NCBI GenBank assembly: GCA_018136815.1
Contig: CM030937.1
Coordinates: 3,523,820 to 3,587,819, forward strand
Direction: 5' to 3'
Length of the DNA: 64,000 nt
Source: Isochrysis galbana
Taxonomy: Eukaryota > Haptophyta > Isochrysidales > Isochrysidaceae
How positions within the stretch are numbered: position 1 is the first letter of the stretch; each line of letters begins with the position of its first letter. Shown in pieces: positions 9,241 through 20,763 of the stretch. The notes below the pieces were generated by a model. It searched no databases. It saw only the letters and a program-made list of their open reading frames with translations, and had not been told where the DNA came from. The translations under genes were made by a program, and so were the position numbers.

Positions 9241-10849
9241 TTGATTGCTTCACGCGCGTTTCAATCATTAAGAGAAGCTTATCCTGCGATATTATCGGGT
9301 CGGCGATGCGACCGGCGATGGCGCTCTGCCTCGCCCAAGCCGCGGTGGTTGCCTCATGGGCACCACCGCGATGATTCCCCAGGATCTATATTCATCCTTC
9401 ATCCAAGGTGCGGGACTTCTACCGTCCCCGCTCTGACACTTGTGACTTCCAATAACCCCCCCTCCTCCGCGCCAAAAGGCGCGGGACTTCGACCGTCCCC
9501 ATTGTGACTGCCCCTCCCCCTAAGGGAATACATGAGTTATTATACTTCACTGGGCTTTTCACAGACGCCTCCTGTGAAAAGGTCACACTGCTTGTGAAAA
9601 GATTGGGTATATATGCGGGGGGTAATTTTCCCCCGTGTTCGGGTGGTGCACTGGGACTTTTGATGGCCCGCACCTTCCTCACGCCCTCCCTTGTTGCAGT
9701 TTGGCCTGGGAGTGCGCCTCCTGCCCTGTGCCCACTAGGGGTCTAGTCGTCTAGTCTAGTTGTTCAGGGTTGTGAATGCTCAGCTCGTGCAAAAGGGCAG
9801 AGTCTGAGGGTGACCGATGGGCCCCCGGAGGGGAGTTGGAGCCCGACAGGGAGGGCACGGCAGGTGTCTCCCCCATGCGATGGCGGGGGTGGAAGGGGTC
9901 AAAGGTGTAGGTGGGGGTATTGAATGCGTGCGTGAGAGTAATGAGCCCAAGGCTGCGCGCGCGGCGAGAATATTAGTAGTAATTATTTTTGTCGCAGAAG
10001 TGATGCGATACAGATCGTGGGTGTCCTTTAGCGCGCCGAAAGAGCAAGGCCAGGACGAGGCTTTCGTCACTCACACTCACACCGCATAATAGATGAGCGC
10101 ATGTCACGTACATGCATGGGCATTAAATCTGAAACAAATCATGTATCATGCATCATGAGGGACACAATGGTCACCCCGGCTTGGGTGATTTGTGCGTAGG
10201 AGGGGAAGGCGATGCAAGGCATGATGAAAAGTGTACGATGGCTGCCGTTGTTAAGCGCAAATGTGGGAGCTGCAGACACAAGAATCAACGGCAACCACTC
10301 TCCGCATCAGAAACCGTGAAGCAGAGGCAATCGAAAGCATTTGGGTATGCGGACATTATGTGAGGGCAGAGCCGGCGGCGAGTTTTCCATGTCGTCGTTG
10401 CACGCCCACGTTGCCAACTACATATGATGCTGATAGAGCGTTCGAGCCGGGAGAATAGCCTAAAAATGCATTCGGAGAGACGGATGAGCACGCGTGCGCG
10501 TCGTGAAGAATGATGCCTGCGACGCAGTATATCTTCCGCCCGTGGAATTCGCCTACGGGGAGTTCCTCCGCCCGCCGTACGGAAGGGCAAAAGGAGCGAC
10601 GTGGGCTTGCGTGACACGACACCCTTAGGGCAACTTGCAAAATCTATGCGCGACGCTTTCTCCCGTATGGCTCGCGCGGTGCGCGGGAAAATGCATAGAG
10701 CGCTGAACTTGAAAGAGGAAGGGATGGGTGACCCAGGAGCGACAGCGTCGAGCCGCAGCAGTGAGTGGGATGTGCATTGTTCAAATGCACCCGCATGCGC
10801 AGCCAGCCAATGGCACATCCATGTGCACGGATTCCTCTAATGGGAGACA
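9241..10849. other. Intergenic, no gene seen
   Basis: Several open frames exist but none has domain content or typical codon pattern. It contains the 3' flank of the ligase gene that ends at 10850. Confidence 0.5.
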
Positions 10850-13770
10850 CTACGAAAGCCCAACGACTTTCGGCGTGGCCCCATCCATGTCCAGGTCGAT
10901 TTGATAGTACGCTGGGCAGATGGGCAACCCCGGAATGAAGGTGATGGCGCCAAGGGAGACGACGAGGAACCCGGCGCCCGCAGACACAGTAATGTCTTTG
11001 ACTGTGACCTACGTCGTGGCCCATACACGTAACAAGCGTGGTCATCCGGCCCTAGCTTGATGCTCACTGGCATGGTGAGCTGCCGCGGACACGGCGAACG
11101 CGAGCTACCGAGCGCACCTTGAAGCCCGACGGCGCACCCAGCTTTGTTGCGTCGTCGGAAAGGGAGTATTGCGTCTTAGACATACAGATAGGAAGCTGCG
11201 AGATCGCAGGATCGCGCTCATACCTGCGACGGAACCAAGGGGTCCAGGCAAGAGGCGCATAAATATAGTAACCTGGGCTGGTTTGCCGCGATCCGAGGCT
11301 GCGGGACGACGGAGCTGCATTCTCTCGGCCAGCGTGGCCAGCTCTGGCTGGGGTGCATTTCTCGAGGCGGTACCTAGCGATCTTTTCCTCGGCCACGTCG
11401 GTGTAGGTGGCTCCGTCTCCGCCGTAGACCTTGGTGACGATGGCATTGATCTTGCTCTTGATACTGTCCGTCTTGGCATCGTATACATGGCGGAAGTCCC
11501 TTGCCGGTGAGGCGATGTCGCACGCAGCAGTGACCGCTTTGGCGAGTTCGACAGCTCCTGCTCCTCCGTGGGCAAAGTGAGTGGCTGGGACAGCGGCGAA
11601 GGCGCCCGCATCGAGAGCGAGCTTCGCGACAAGCTCGATCTGAAAGGAGCCAAGGAGGTACAGGCCATCGGCCATGAGCGCAAAGCGATGGATGGAACAC
11701 GGGGGCCACGGGAGCGAGGTGCACAGCGGCTGCGGCCAGGGCGCGGCACGGTGCGGTACCTCCGCATCCGTATCGGTTGCGAAGCGGTTGATGGCAACCA
11801 CCGGCTGGACGCCATGTGTGCGGACGTTGCGAATGTGCGCGGCAAGATTGGCGATGCCCGCGCGAATCAGCTCGAGGTTCTCAGTCTTGTACTCCACCGG
11901 GAGCGGCGAACCTGCCTCCACCTGCCATCAGAAGCAAGCACCACGGACGCTATGGACGCGGGGCTGCGGGCTGTATACGCTGGGCTGGCCATCTGCATCA
12001 AGGGCGTTGATTAGGACCGGCTAGCATACCTTGGGCGCTTTGCAAGAGTGTAGCTTGAGGGCGCGCACGGTGCACACGATGACGGCACACGAGGGGCGCA
12101 GCCCGGAGTAGAAGCTTTTGATATTGAAAAACTTCTCACCGCCCATGTCGGAACCGAAGCCTGCCTGCAGGCGCAGCGGGCGGGTGGTGTGAAGAGGCGT
12201 GTGCCGAAAGGAGCGGGGATCCGGAGCTGGCCGGTGCGTTCGTTCAAGTGCGAAAAGCCAGCCATCGAGCACGCGAACGGCCCGCCAGTCCTCAAGCACG
12301 CGGGACGAGCACCCAAGGAGCAGAGGCGCACTTCAGTAAGCACATAACCGTCCTCGCCAACCAACTTGAGCGCCAGCCGGTCGGCAACGACGCTCGAGTT
12401 GCCATGCGCAATGTTGGCGAAGGGGCCGCAGTGCACGAGTGCGGGCGTCCCCTCGAGAGTTTGCATCGTCGTCGGCATGAGCGCATCCATCAACAGCACC
12501 GTCAGCGCTCCCGTAATACCAAAATCATCCGCAGTCAGGGGGTTGCCACTGCGTGTCGAGGCGGAGATGGGGGGAAGAGGCTTGGCACCTGGGGCTCCAG
12601 TTTGGCGTCATGCCTGCAAGGCCCAGCTATCGGTGCGGCTACTTACCGCTTGTCGAAGCAGGCGATCATCCTACCAAGACGCATCCGGAGGTCGACGAGG
12701 TCGGTGGCGAGTGCGAGGACGGCCATGATCTCGGAGGCGACCGTGATCTGGAAGCCCGTAGAACGCGAGAGCTGCTCTCCCGTCTTCTTGTTAACCTGCA
12801 CGTGGAGGCCGTGGGGCGTGCGCTATTGGTGGGGCGTGCACCGTTGGCATCGACTGGGCTTCAGCCGGGCCCAGCCCCGGGTGCGAGAGCGTGTCCCGTC
12901 GCCTTATCCGCGCGCGCTCACCTCGGTCGGCGACAGGCCAATGTCGACCGCTCGGAGGTGGCGGTCATTGGTGTCCGTCACGCGCTTCCACGAGATGGTG
13001 CTCGGGTCGATGTCGAGGCGGATGAAGGCCTTCTTCTGCTCATCCGTCAGGTCCTCGGGCGCGGCGCCCTTTGGGACGCCGATTCTAGTGAGCCGCCCCT
13101 CCATCCCCCGCGAGAAGGTGCGGTGGCCGCCCTCGCCCGCAGGGCAGAGCTTGTTCCACAGCACGGCATCGCTCGCTGTCGATTCGTGGAAGAGGCGTGC
13201 GTCGATGGCGGCAGCAAAGAGGTTGTTCGCCGCAGTGATGGCGTGGATGTCGCCCGTCATGTGCAGGTTGAATTCCTCCATCGGCACAACCTGTGCGTAG
13301 CCCCCACCGGCCGCGCCACCCTTGACCCCAAAAGTGGGCCCCATCGACGGCTGCCGGATGCACGTGACCACCTTCTTGCCCAGGTGTGCGCCGATTGCCT
13401 GCGAGAGGCCGATGGTGGTGGTCGACTTGCCCTCTCCGAGCGGCGTGGGGTTGATACCGACGACGACGACGTAGCGGCCGTCGGGCTTATGTCTCGCACG
13501 CTCGTAGTACGAGAGCGAGAGCTTCCCCTTGTACGGCCCATACGCCAGGATCTCGGAGGGCCTCACATCGAACTCTGAGAGGAAGAGCTCTGAGATGGGT
13601 GTGAGGCCTGCGGTGGCCTCCTGCGAGATGACGACGTCGGCGGGGACGGGCGAGCGAGGCGAGAGGCGCGGGCGGTGGCGCCGGTACCGCGATGCCAGGC
13701 GCAGTGCCGCCGCAGCGAGCACGCCGCCCGCGGCGAGCAGAGGAAGACCCACTCCCCATCGGGAGGCCAT
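10850..13770 (-). CDS. Formate-tetrahydrofolate ligase, eight exons
   Basis: Joins formate to tetrahydrofolate with ATP to make 10-formyl-THF for one-carbon metabolism. Exons (minus strand): 13770-12922, 12795-12647, 12548-12332, 12164-12030, 11921-11760, 11639-11374, 11223-11118, 11008-10850. All introns are GT-AG, the sum is 2,043 nt, and the frame is kept to give 680 residues. Diagnostic strings: [19 protein letters not shown] (P-loop), [66 protein letters not shown] and the end VVGLS. The N-terminus (about 35 residues, hydrophobic then RYRRHRPR) looks like a membrane anchor or organelle presequence. No dehydrogenase/cyclohydrolase domain is attached, so it is the monofunctional type. A CT-rich tract lies just upstream of the ATG. 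Confidence 0.93.
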
Positions 13771-13773
13771 CTC

Positions 13774-14036
13774 GCTCCCCTCTCTCTTCCCTTCTCTTCT
13801 CTCTCACTCCCTCTCTCTCTCCCTCCCTCCCTCCCTTCCTGTATCTCTCTCTCTCTCTCCTCTCTTCTCTCTCTGTCTCTCTTCTCTCTCCCCCTCCCTC
13901 CCTCCCTCTCTCCCTCCCTCTCTCCCTCCCTCCCTCCCTCCCTCCCTCTCTCTCTCTCCCTTCTCTCCCCCTTCTCTCCCCCTTCTCTCCCCCTTCTCTC
14001 TCCCTTCTCTCTCCCTTCTCTCTCGCGCGCGAGGGA
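13774..14036. repeat. CT-rich microsatellite in the FTHFS 5' flank
   Basis: Almost pure CCCT/CTCT repeats run directly upstream of the ligase start codon. On the gene strand it is a GA-rich tract and may be part of the promoter or 5' UTR. The long open frames across it are artefacts of the repeat. Confidence 0.85.
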
Positions 14037-14990
14037 AGTAGTAGGAAGAGCAGGGGAGAAGATCTGGGAGAGAGAGAGATAAAAAGGAGAGATCACTTCC
14101 ATGCTCTATTCCAATACTTCTTGTTCCCCCTCTTCTTTTGATAAAATGAATAGATACCTGATATGTAGGAGACTAGTGTAATGGCCTCTCGCGCTCCCCA
14201 TCAAGACGCCCCTCACCATTACATGAATTCTGTGTCCCTCTTCATGACTGGAAGATCACCTCTGGACTTTCTCTTCACCTTTTGACATCTAGATGATGGA
14301 GTGGAGCTCTAGATAGAGATGATAGATGGAGAGCGGAGGGGAAGGAGAGAGAAGAAGCAAGCGGGAGCTGCCCCTTCATGGTGGTGGGGGGGGGAGGGGG
14401 AGAGGCCCCCCCGCGGGCGGAGATTCCTCCCCCCTCTCTCTGCGCACCCACCCACACACGGCTTGCCACACACGCACACGAGCAATCCCTAGAGCCTAGC
14501 TCCACTCGACTCTCGCGTAGAGCTCTAGAGTAGAGTAGAGTAGCACCGGGCTGAAGTAAAGTTGAGTGTTCGTTCGTCGCTCCTATTGTAAAGTACTCTG
14601 TGCCCTCATCAAGCGAGAGCCCCTCTCCCTCCGTCCGCCCTCATTCCTCACAATCCCTCTCTCTGTGAATGCACAATCTACGATTACTTTGTACAATCGC
14701 CAAAAACAACCAGAGAACGATCGAACCATCTCGAGACGGTGGCACAACTCGTGGAACACCGGAGGCCCCGCTCTTCACAGCGCCTTCATAGTGCCAATCG
14801 GCTGTTCGGTCGGCGAGCCTTCCCCCCCCCCCCCCCGCCAGGCCCTCGAGGCCGCCGGCAGCTCGCGCAGCCCTCCTCTCTTCATGAATCTTCTGGCGCG
14901 TCCCTTTAAGAACGGCTTGGCCAAACGACCCCGCTCGCGTCGCCTCCTGGCGCTCGCGTCGCCTCCTGGCGCTCGCTCCCCCTCCCTGCG
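14037..14990. other. Intergenic between divergent FTHFS and b561 genes
   Basis: No coding sequence recognised. It contains short homopolymer tracts and, near 14930-14975, a direct repeat of CGTCGCCTCCTGGCGCTCG just before the b561 start codon. Confidence 0.55.
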
Positions 14991-16012
14991 ATGCTCGGCC
15001 GGCCGCGCGCCCTCCTCGCCCTCCTCGCCGCCACCTCGGCCGGGCTCGCCGTCTATGTGGGCCGGCCGTGGAGGTGGTTCTCGTACCACCCGCTCCTCAT
15101 GCTCCTCGCCCACCTCGCCCTAGCCTCGGTCCGCCCCCCGCTCAGATCCCTGCCTTGACCCCCATGCCCCCCAGCCTCCTCCGCATGGATGCTCCTGCCC
15201 CTTGCACCACTCCCTGGTCCACGCCGCCCCCCTATGCTCACACAGGCAGCCACCGCGGCGAAGCGCGAACGTAAGGGGCGGAGCAACACTATTCTGCACG
15301 CACGAGGCATGCTGCTCGCTACTGCGCTCTCGCTTGGTGGCTGGTGCGCAGCCGGACCCAAGTTGCACCTGAGCACACACGAGTGAGAGAGGCGCTGGTG
15401 CCCGCCTCACTGTCCACCTAGAGAACCTTTCGGTAGACGAAACGACAAAGTCTGGATTTGTGCAACACGCCGAAACGCTGATCGCCCAGCGGACGGCGTC
15501 TCGCGACGTCCCTACTGTCTGCACTGATAGGTATATCATCTATGAGCAGAAGATCATGCTTGGAAAGCCGCACAACACCACATACCACTCGCTCGCCGGC
15601 CTTGCCACGCTCGTCTCCTTCTGCGGCCTCTCGCTCGTCGGCGTCGTTGCACTCCATCCAGATTTTGGCCTCCTAAAGGCGTCGAAGATTATTCGCACCG
15701 TCCACAAAATGTTTGGCCGCGCCGCAACAGTCGTCTCTTTTGCCGCTCTCGCGAGCGGAACCGCAACCATTGCCGGTGCGTATTCTTGCCTGGCCATTGC
15801 GTGGCCTTCTCCTCGCACCCAGCGGCAGACTACATCCCACCATCCACTCCTACTCATTCTCAGCCACTGCCAGTGCGTTTATCGTTGTGCCCTTCCCGTC
15901 AGGCAATGGCATCGCTGCCATGCTGAGCGTCCTCTTGGCCGTCGTCGCATGGACTTTGATCATGGCATCTCCGGCGTCCTTGGCCGGAGGTTCGTCTCGC
16001 CATGCTGTCTGA
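14991..16012 (+). CDS. Cytochrome b561-domain protein, four exons
   Basis: Predicted to carry electrons across a membrane through two b haems, like CYB561D-type ferric/ascorbate reductases. Exons: 14991-15128, 15246-15343, 15531-15775, 15903-16012; the joined frame gives 196 residues, close to the family's roughly 220. Four histidines expected as haem ligands sit in HPLLM (exon 1), ILHAR (exon 2), TYHSL and TVHKM (exon 3). LGKPHNTTYHSLAG matches the family pattern GK-H-T-H-G. Five to six hydrophobic helices are visible, the last being AAMLSVLLAVVAWTLIMA. The tryptophan at the exon 2/3 border is completed across the junction. The first donor (GTCCGC) is weak, so the exon 1 end is the least certain point. 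Confidence 0.78.
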
Positions 16013-16377
16013 TGTCCGCTGTGTGCCCGATCGATGGCTGCCCGGCTTGTGTTCGCCTGCCGTCATGTTGGCCGTTCGTCTCTTTGGATGCACTCACTAT
16101 ACCCTACCACCCCCGACGGCACCTCTCTTTGGATTCACTGCGCGGAAGAGGGCAGTATGGCGGTGTGACAGGCAATCCACACGGGAGTCGACGAGGGCGA
16201 GCTCCTCGCCGCGGCCAGTGCTGAATGCGCAGTGTGGTAGGGTGTGATGTTCATCCTTTCAAGATTGTCGTAGGTACAGAAACCATCAGCTGCAGATTGC
16301 GCAGTTGCGCAGTAGTGCCCATTGCTATCACTCACACTACGCACGTGTCGCATAGCGAAATCGAAATCCCATGCAAT
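16013..16377. other. 3' flank of b561 gene, no gene seen
   Basis: No ORF with recognisable content and no repeat family member recognised. Confidence 0.5.
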
Positions 16378-16680
16378 ACAGATTTCAACAAAGATCATAC
16401 TTGGTTCACCCATGGCAACTAAGATCATACTTGGTTCACCCATGGGGGGCCACGAGCCCCTCCCCCCTCTCCACTCCTCCCCTACCGTGGGGATGTCCGA
16501 GCAATGCTGCTCTCACTCTTGGAGATTGCGCCTGCGAGGGCGCGCCGGTAGCTCATGGACCTTTCCTCAGGACCCATGTTGGAAGTGACTACGGGCATGG
16601 CGAACGACGCACGGAGGGCGCGGAAGTGCGAAAGGAGGCTTGTGGGGGGTTGTGGCAAGCAGGTGGGTGTTGGCTTAGGC
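16378..16680 (+). repeat. Composite SINE-like variant with a foreign body
   Basis: Two degenerate leaders in a row (AACTAAGATCATACTTGGTTCACCCATGG at 16409, preceded by a near copy at 16387) run into the usual CCCTCTCCACTCC, then switch to a different body (CTCACTCTTGGAGATTGCG). The new body matches the reverse complement of 50900-51110, which also lies next to a leader. This points to a second non-autonomous family sharing only the 5' leader. Confidence 0.65.
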
Positions 16681-17199
16681 ACGTGCTTGGCTTGTATTGA
16701 CTCGTTGACTCGGGGCATAGACTCGGGAACTCGGGGGGACTCGCTTGGCAACACGGTGGGACTCGACGAAGTTGCTACAAAAAACACTCACGAAGAACCC
16801 AAAAACCAACGACGTTGGGCACAGAAAACTAACGTAAACACTCATCCGGAATCATACGATGAACAAACCCCTCCCGCGCGGCGAAAGCTGGAGGACTAAG
16901 AGCGTGCGGAGCGCCGGCGCTTCTCCGATCCTTGCTCGCGGCTGCCACGTCGCTCCTCACGCGCAGCCAGCCGAGCCGCACGCGTCCTCGCCCGCTTTGC
17001 CCGATCATTCTCGGCTTGCTCTCCCCGGCGTAGCGCGATTTCCACTTCCTGAGCGCGGATCATCGCACCGGAGTCGGAGCTATCCTCATCGCACAACACG
17101 TGCGTAGGGGGCACCTCCTCTCATTGCCGTAATCCCCGCGGCCGATGACGCCGTGCAACAGTCGCACGGGAAAAGAAGGAAGTTGGATGCCGGTGCCGA
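16681..17199. other. Spacer, no gene seen
   Basis: Contains tandem GACTCGGGG-like units near 16700-16745. No coding evidence. Confidence 0.5.
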
Positions 17200-17336
17200 C
17201 CGGGTTTTGGCACAATGTAGCTGTTTATGGTCTCCGGCTATCCTCGCAGTTTGTCGCTGCAGCACTCTAGCAATCCCGGGAGTGCGCAACGCTACCCCTT
17301 CGCCGTCTGAAGGAGCCTAGGCCCCAGACATGACCA
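17200..17336 (+). repeat. Second piece of the composite body
   Basis: Closely matches the reverse complement of 51115-51230 (shared CTTCGCCGTCTGAAGGAGCC and GTTTGTCGCTGCAGCACTC). In this region it follows, rather than precedes, the 16490-16680 piece, so the two pieces are rearranged relative to the 51-kb copy or are independent insertions. Confidence 0.65.
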
Positions 17337-17609
17337 TGAATGCAAGCCGGGGCGCTCAGATGACCCGCCCGCCCGCCCCCGGGCTTTGCCGGAGTCTCTG
17401 CAGGGCCTGCAGGGACAGCATCTTCACCTGCGTCTTCACCTGCGTCGGCGTGCGGCATTGGCCAACGGCTCAGTGCAGATGCGCATCTTCCCGAAGTCTT
17501 CCCAGTTGGATTTTTTTTTATTTAGAGAGCACCCCAGAGTTTCCGAGAGTCGCGCCCATGGCCGCACTCCTGGGGGCTCTGGGCGAGCTCTCTCGACCGC
17601 CGTCGGCCC

Positions 17610-17800
17610 ATCCATGCTTGCGCGAACGGTGTTCCCGCCGGTGCCATGCCTCCCTCCAGCCCCAGTGCTCCCTGTGCTCAGCCCTCCGTGAGCACGGTGC
17701 GCGCCTGGAGGCTGGAGGGCCCCATGCCCCATCCCATACCTCAACAATTCACTGAATCACAAGCCATAGCCACAGCCACTCCACTCCTCAAGCCACACGT
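17610..17800 (+). repeat. LINE ORF1 spacer fragment
   Basis: Encodes MPPSSPSAP then QPSVSTV and ATATPL, matching the reverse complement of 30090-30257 in sequence and frame. It probably comes from the variable N-terminal part of a LINE ORF1. Confidence 0.55.
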
Positions 17801-17811
17801 CATTCCAACAA

Positions 17812-18075
17812 ATGTTGCACCGTCTTGATCTCGTCTTGGAACGCCTCATCTGGGCGGGCCTCACCTGCAAGACGTCGAAATGCGTTTTCTTTAACAGTTT
17901 TTTTCGACCACTCTCGGAGGTGAACTTCAGGCCCGGGCGCCACGCTTGCGCGCACGACACGCATCAAGGCGTTTCTTCCCCTCCCTGGAGGCCAAGCTAA
18001 AAAAAGGGAACCTCAAGTTGCATCCTCTGCTGATTATCTCGGCCACTTTGTTTCGCGTCGCATCGCGCATCGCGC
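17812..18075 (+). pseudogene. Ty3/gypsy reverse transcriptase fragment
   Basis: LDLVLERLIWAGLTCKTSKC then VFF is the typical end of the gypsy RT palm/thumb. In another frame, ADYLGHFVSRR (about 18033-18066) is the next conserved motif (YLGH-VS). Unrelated sequence (about 17905-18030) and a frame change separate them, so the gene is broken. No LTR is attached. Confidence 0.7.
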
Positions 18076-18244
18076 GCACGGTCAAAAAGAAAAAAGCAGC
18101 ACCGCCCTTATCCCTTATCCTCATTATATAGTTAAAAGGCCCCTGTTTGACCGCCCGAAGGGAGGGTCTGGGCAGGTGTGGCAAAGCCACCCCTCCACTT
18201 GCCCCAAGTACCAAGTAGAGGCCGAGGGCCAAGGGCGGGCGCGC

Positions 18245-18329
18245 GCGGTTCCCTCCCCCCTATCAGGGGGGGGGGGGGACGGAAGAGGGGATGGAGCGTG
18301 CCCCCCATGCAAACCAAGTATAAACTTAG
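18245..18329 (-). repeat. 5' leader of a SINE-like element
   Basis: The plus strand reads AACCAAGTATAAACTTAG at 18312-18329, the complement of the family leader, preceded by GCATGGGGGGCACG on the element strand. The body diverges after about 80 bases. Confidence 0.6.
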
Positions 18330-19056
18330 CCGTTCCCGGTCCCGGAGAGCATATACTCTCTGCGAGTGAGTCCGGTGTCCTTGTCGAACCGTGCCCAGAT
18401 GAGAATTGTTCTAAAAATTAAATAAGATAATTAAGATTAACTTACGAAGCCAACCCCTCCGCTGAATGGACCCCCCCTTTCGTGGATGAATTATCGCCGC
18501 CGCATTGCTTGAATGTGGCAAACTGTGATCGTTTCGTGTGCTCCGCAGTCACCCGCCACCTTTCTGGGAGAACCGTGATTCATGAGTGGAGCCATGAAAG
18601 CCACCAGCACCACAACGTTCGGCGCAGCTTCAAAACATCCATCATCGCTCTTCGCGCCAGTGGCTGCTCACACGCACGACCAGCTCACAGAACTCCTTAG
18701 GGCCATTCACCAGTGCCGATCAAGCAATTGAAGGCAAGCCCGCCACCTTGCGCCAAGTCTTTGATTTAAGCTACCGCATTTGAAGGCGCCAAGGCGAGGG
18801 CTGGGACCCATGCCAATTCCGGGTCACAAATCATGAAGAAGAATAGCCCGATGCTTCCCATGACGTGCAAGGCCTGGCCACCGCACCGAAGTTCTTGAAG
18901 CTTAGTTTGCCATCATAGGCACACCTCCACCGGCAGGTACCGCTGACATCGCACGATCGATAACTCAGACACGGGCGGATGAGTCCATTTCATATAAGGT
19001 GCATCTCTGGGTCACCTTGCACAAACCTCAGGATAACCTTCCGACATGGTATACGA
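18330..19056. other. Intergenic, no gene seen
   Basis: No recognisable coding sequence. The ORF at 18482-18700 has no domain content. Confidence 0.5.
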
Positions 19057-19671
19057 CTACTCCTCGGCCTCCGCATCCATCGCCGCCTGCGCTGCAGCTG
19101 CTTCTTTATGCTTGACGATAAGAATTCTGTAGAGCAAACGGTTTGCGTAGGTTCAATCCTTCGCCACACACTTTTAGCATTGCAGAATTACTCAGCCGTG
19201 GCATGCAAAAGACAAAGCGAACCTTTCAATGTCATCCTTCTTGGACTGGAGGAGCTCCTCGTAGAGGTTTCGCCTGACCTGAACGCACATATCAGGTGCT
19301 TAACTGTGCAAAAGTCGGAATCGGCTACGAGCATGCTCAGGCCGCTCATCGGAGTGCGTGAACGTTAGGCTCCACTCACTCTGGACTTCACATGCAGGCT
19401 ATCGATCTTCGAGTGAGTCTCGGGCGTGTTTTCCGCCTTGAGCACGGCAAGCTGCTCAGCGAAGGACGTGCCAAGCTGGGCCATCTTTTCTGTCAGCTCG
19501 CTGTACTCGGCGTTGAGCTCCTGCAGCCCCATGAGCCGGGCAGTGCCCTGGTCAGCAGAGGGCAGCAAAAAGAGGAAAAGCTCAGCGGCTCACCTCGAGC
19601 TGCGCAGCGTACTTGATCTCGATCTGCTCGAGCGGCGAGAGCTCGACCTGCTGATCTTCCTCGTCAGCCAT
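19057..19671 (-). CDS. Small acidic coiled-coil protein, four exons
   Basis: Exons on the minus strand: 19671-19594, 19547-19380, 19278-19223, 19126-19057. All borders are GT-AG, and the joined frame is 372 nt, 123 residues, ending in TAG. It starts MADEEDQQVELSPLEQIEIK and is predicted to be almost entirely helical, with heptads in ELNAEYSELTEKMAQLGTSF and NLYEELLQSKKDDIERILIV. It ends in an Ala/Glu tail (AAMDAEAEE). I do not recognise the family; short all-helical proteins of this kind are often subunits of tethering, chaperone or cytoskeletal complexes. The first intron is only 46 nt. The strongest evidence that it is real is that four exons with canonical splice sites keep one frame. Confidence 0.62.
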
Positions 19672-19868
19672 CGCTCGTCGAGCCCAGCTCGCTCGAGGAG
19701 AGGGAGACTCGAGAGCGCCGGGAGGCGAGGGCGTGCCGCACTCGACGCAGCCGGCGGGAGGGAGGAAACGTTCGGGGAGGAAGATGGCGTCCGAGGCGAG
19801 ACAATACCGCGAGGGGGCGGATAGGTGGGGCGGCCTCAGCAGGAGCCGATCGGCCAGTGCGGCGGTGG
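19672..19868. other. 5' flank of coiled-coil gene
   Basis: GC-rich, no coding sequence recognised. Confidence 0.4.
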
Positions 19869-20020
19869 CCTAGATGGGAGATACGGGATACGGGATACCG
19901 TATCAACCGTATCTGGAGAACGGGCCAGATACAGCCGTATCTGCTGTATCTGGAGGCTGTCCAGCTCTCGGATACAGCAGATACGGAGGGCTAATGGAGG
20001 GCCCGTAGAGGGCCAGCTAC
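19869..20020. repeat. Degenerate relative of the 26.7-kb MITE
   Basis: Begins CCTAGATGGGAGATACGGG, close to the inverted end of the 99-bp MITE at 26730-26828, and carries several GTATCTG/CAGATAC inverted pairs. No matching right end or duplication was found, so it is truncated or decayed. Confidence 0.5.
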
Positions 20021-20500
20021 CGTTATGATTATAGTCAGTTCCAAGGTCCAAGGCTATAAATGTAAACTATAAATAAGCATCACTTCTACCACCATACACG
20101 TCCTCATTACAAGGTGCGGAAACGGCGAAAGAACAAGCTGCTATAAAAATTCTTGAAGATGTCTGAGCGTCTGAGCACGGGGGGAGTCGCGAGTCGCATG
20201 AAGACCAAAAAGCGTTCAATTATCCCCATCCCTGCTAACACCTTTCATTGTCACCTGGAGGTTACTTGACTCAACTTGACACTTGACACTTCACATGTTG
20301 AAACCCACACGTGGTCTGACTCCATTCGCTCGATTTGGGACTTTGGGACAGGGTCGATATCTCGTTGAAATCACGATCCACGTCTCACCACACCAAAGAG
20401 CACTGATGAGTGTATGTCCACCCACACCAAAGAGCACCGACCGCGTAAAAGCAGACAACAAGTTTCGTCACACGTCTATATGGAGGAGACGAGGAAGGGT
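20021..20500. other. Spacer, no gene seen
   Basis: A duplicated CACACCAAAGAGCACYGA occurs at about 20388 and 20425. No coding evidence. Confidence 0.4.
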
Positions 20501-20645
20501 GAGCAGTTGCCCTGCAGTTGAGCAGTTCCCTGCAGTAGAGCAGTTTCCTGCAGTAGAGCAGTTCCCTGCAGTAGAGCAGTTCCCTGCAGTAGAGCAGTTC
20601 CCTACAATTGAGCAGTTCCCTGCAGTTGAGCAGTTCCCTGCAGTC
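20501..20645 (+). repeat. 18-bp minisatellite, eight units
   Basis: Eight head-to-tail units of GAGCAGTTCCCTGCAGTA (first unit 19 bp). Units are contiguous with no spacers. In one plus frame it would read VEQFPA repeats. Confidence 0.95.
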
Positions 20646-20763
20646 CGCCCCGCCCCCCCGCCCCCCTGCCGCCCACCCACCCCGCGTTGCCTACCAGCCC
20701 CCCCCCTCTCTCCCTTCATAGCCCTCCTCTCCCCTGTCGCCCTCCCCGTGTACCAGAATCGCG

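Noticed and set aside
13529-14141. Open frames across the CT-rich tract
   Set aside because: They encode only Ser/Leu/Pro or Glu/Arg repeats from a microsatellite.
19140-19175. GGTTCAATCC resembling a tRNA T-loop
   Set aside because: No matching acceptor or anticodon stems nearby; it lies in an intron of the coiled-coil gene.
20501-20645. Possible CRISPR-like array
   Set aside because: Units are contiguous with no spacers and the window is eukaryotic.
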